A model generated the notes under the pieces. It did no database searches, was not told the DNA's origin, and was given only the letters and a program-made list of their open reading frames with translations. Below, one piece after another: positions 5,955 to 6,741 of a stretch of 6,741 bases of DNA (position 1 is its first letter; each line of letters begins with the position of its first letter). Source of the DNA: an uncultured Ruminococcus sp. (lineage in GTDB: Bacteria; Bacillota_A; Clostridia; Oscillospirales; Ruminococcaceae); contig CACZPE010000150.1 of NCBI GenBank assembly GCA_902782875.1, forward strand, positions 1 to 6,741, read 5' to 3'. A program made the translations under genes and the position numbers.

Positions 5955-6741
5955 TGCACTCCCTCCTCGTATATCTTTTTGACTACGTCTTCACTTGATA
6001 TCTCTTCGAGCTTCATATCGCGTATATCATACATACCCTGCAGCTCGCCGAGAACGTCTACTATCTTTTTCTTATCCTCATCCACAAGTACCGATATCCA
6101 GTCATCATCGGAGGATACCGAGAATGCGGGGTACTTCTCTGCTATCTTTTCAGAATGCTCTGCAAGGTCACCGTCAATACGAACCTTCAGTGTTCTGTAG
6201 GAGCCGAAGAAGCTCTTCAGATGCTCTATATCATTATCATACAACATCTTGCCCTTGTCTATGATCACGATACGTCTGCAGAGCGCATCCACATCGCCCA
6301 TATCATGAGTAGTGAGTATAACGGTGGTATTCCTCTCGCGGTTTAGCTCTCCTATGAGCTTTCTTATCTTTGATTTCATCGATACATCAAGTCCGATAGT
6401 GGGCTCATCGAGGAATACGATCTTAGGATCGTGCAGAAACGCAGCAAGTATATCCGACAATGTCCTCTGTCCGAGAGACATCTGACGCACAGGCTTGTGA
6501 AGCAGCGGATCGATGTCAACAAGCGAACGGTAAAGCTCCAGCATATCGTTATACGCCTTGTCCTCTATCATATATATATCCTTCAGTATCCTGAAAGACT
6601 CCACCAGCGGCAGTGCCCACCATAGCTGCGTGCGCTGTCCGAAAACAACGCCGATGTTCTGTGCATTCTTTGTTCTGTTCTTGTAGGGCTCATTGCCGTT
6701 TACCATAATCTCGCCCGATGTGGGGACAAGCACTCCTGTCA
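5951..6741 (-). CDS. ABC exporter ATP-binding protein (COG4586-like), N-terminus cut by window edge
   Basis: This is the ATPase that powers the exporter; 262 residues are visible and the 5' end lies beyond the window. The frame stays open past the GTG at 6733: the preceding codons read Thr-Gly, giving TGVLVPTSGEIMVNG, the strand that normally follows Walker A. GTG 6733 is therefore an internal valine, not a start, and Walker A is outside. Counting from that valine: the Q-loop segment GVVFGQRTQLWW is at 28-39, the signature MSLGQR at 85-90 (a variant of LSGGQ usual in COG4586), Walker B plus catalytic Glu in IVFLDEPTIGLD at 105-116, and the H-loop ILTTHD at 139-144. A C-terminal domain of about 90 residues follows, as is usual for this family. 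It overlaps the first permease by ATGA. All motifs in view are intact, so the truncation is only that of the window. Confidence 0.95.
   Translation of the reverse strand, partial: TGVLVPTSGEIMVNGNEPYKNRTKNAQNIGVVFGQRTQLWWALPLVESFRILKDIYMIEDKAYNDMLELYRSLVDIDPLLHKPVRQMSLGQRTLSDILAAFLHDPKIVFLDEPTIGLDVSMKSKIRKLIGELNRERNTTVILTTHDMGDVDALCRRIVIIDKGKMLYDNDIEHLKSFFGSYRTLKVRIDGDLAEHSEKIAEKYPAFSVSSDDDWISVLVDEDKKKIVDVLGELQGMYDIRDMKLEEISSEDVVKKIYEEGVQ
5955..5968 (-). promoter_or_regulatory. Ribosome binding site of the first permease, inside the ATPase end
   Basis: AGGAGG (complement of 5962-5967) is a near-perfect anti-16S match, 7 bases before the permease ATG. It lies within the ATPase coding sequence and, with the ATGA overlap, supports coupled synthesis of ATPase and permease. 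Confidence 0.82.

Noticed and set aside
6731..6733. GTG at 6733 as the true start of the ATPase
   Set aside because: The frame is open upstream to the window edge and reads Thr-Gly into the strand that follows Walker A; starting here would remove the nucleotide-binding loop.

Overview
This window is a densely packed, single-strand block of a bacterial chromosome. All ten recognisable genes read on the minus strand, from the right edge (6741) to the left edge (1). The longest gap between genes is 27 bases. GC by hand count is about 47% in the kinase gene and 53% over the first 540 bases. Isoleucine ATA codons are frequent, and nearly every gene has a strong GGAGG-type ribosome binding site. 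These traits and the gene families suggest a Firmicute of the class Clostridia, possibly a Ruminococcus-like gut anaerobe. No rRNA or marker gene is present, so that placement is tentative.

Layout in transcription order: (1) ATPase of an ABC-2 type exporter, cut at its N-terminus by the window edge (Walker A lies outside); (2) first exporter permease, overlapping the ATPase by ATGA; (3) uridine-kinase-like P-loop kinase; (4) GNAT acetyltransferase; (5) nitroreductase-family flavoprotein; (6) AAC(3)-family N-acetyltransferase; (7) second exporter permease, overlapping the AAC(3) gene by ATGA; (8) DinB-like protein; (9) second GNAT acetyltransferase; (10) carbon-nitrogen hydrolase (nitrilase superfamily), cut at its C-terminus by the left edge.

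The main point of interest is that the two permeases of what looks like one three-part exporter (ATPase of the COG4586 type, permeases of the COG4587 and COG3694 types, which normally sit side by side) are separated by four small enzyme genes. These enzymes are woven into the operon by minimal spacing and a stop-start overlap. With the three genes behind the second permease, the transcription unit carries seven enzyme-like proteins of the kinds that modify small molecules: one phosphotransferase, three acetyltransferases of two folds, one flavin reductase, one DinB-like protein and one amidase or nitrilase. A plausible reading is a modify-and-export operon for drugs, toxins or a self-made metabolite. 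The substrate cannot be read from the sequence.

I see no promoter, terminator, RNA gene, mobile element, repeat array or CRISPR in the window. There is no stretch of 300 bases without a gene.
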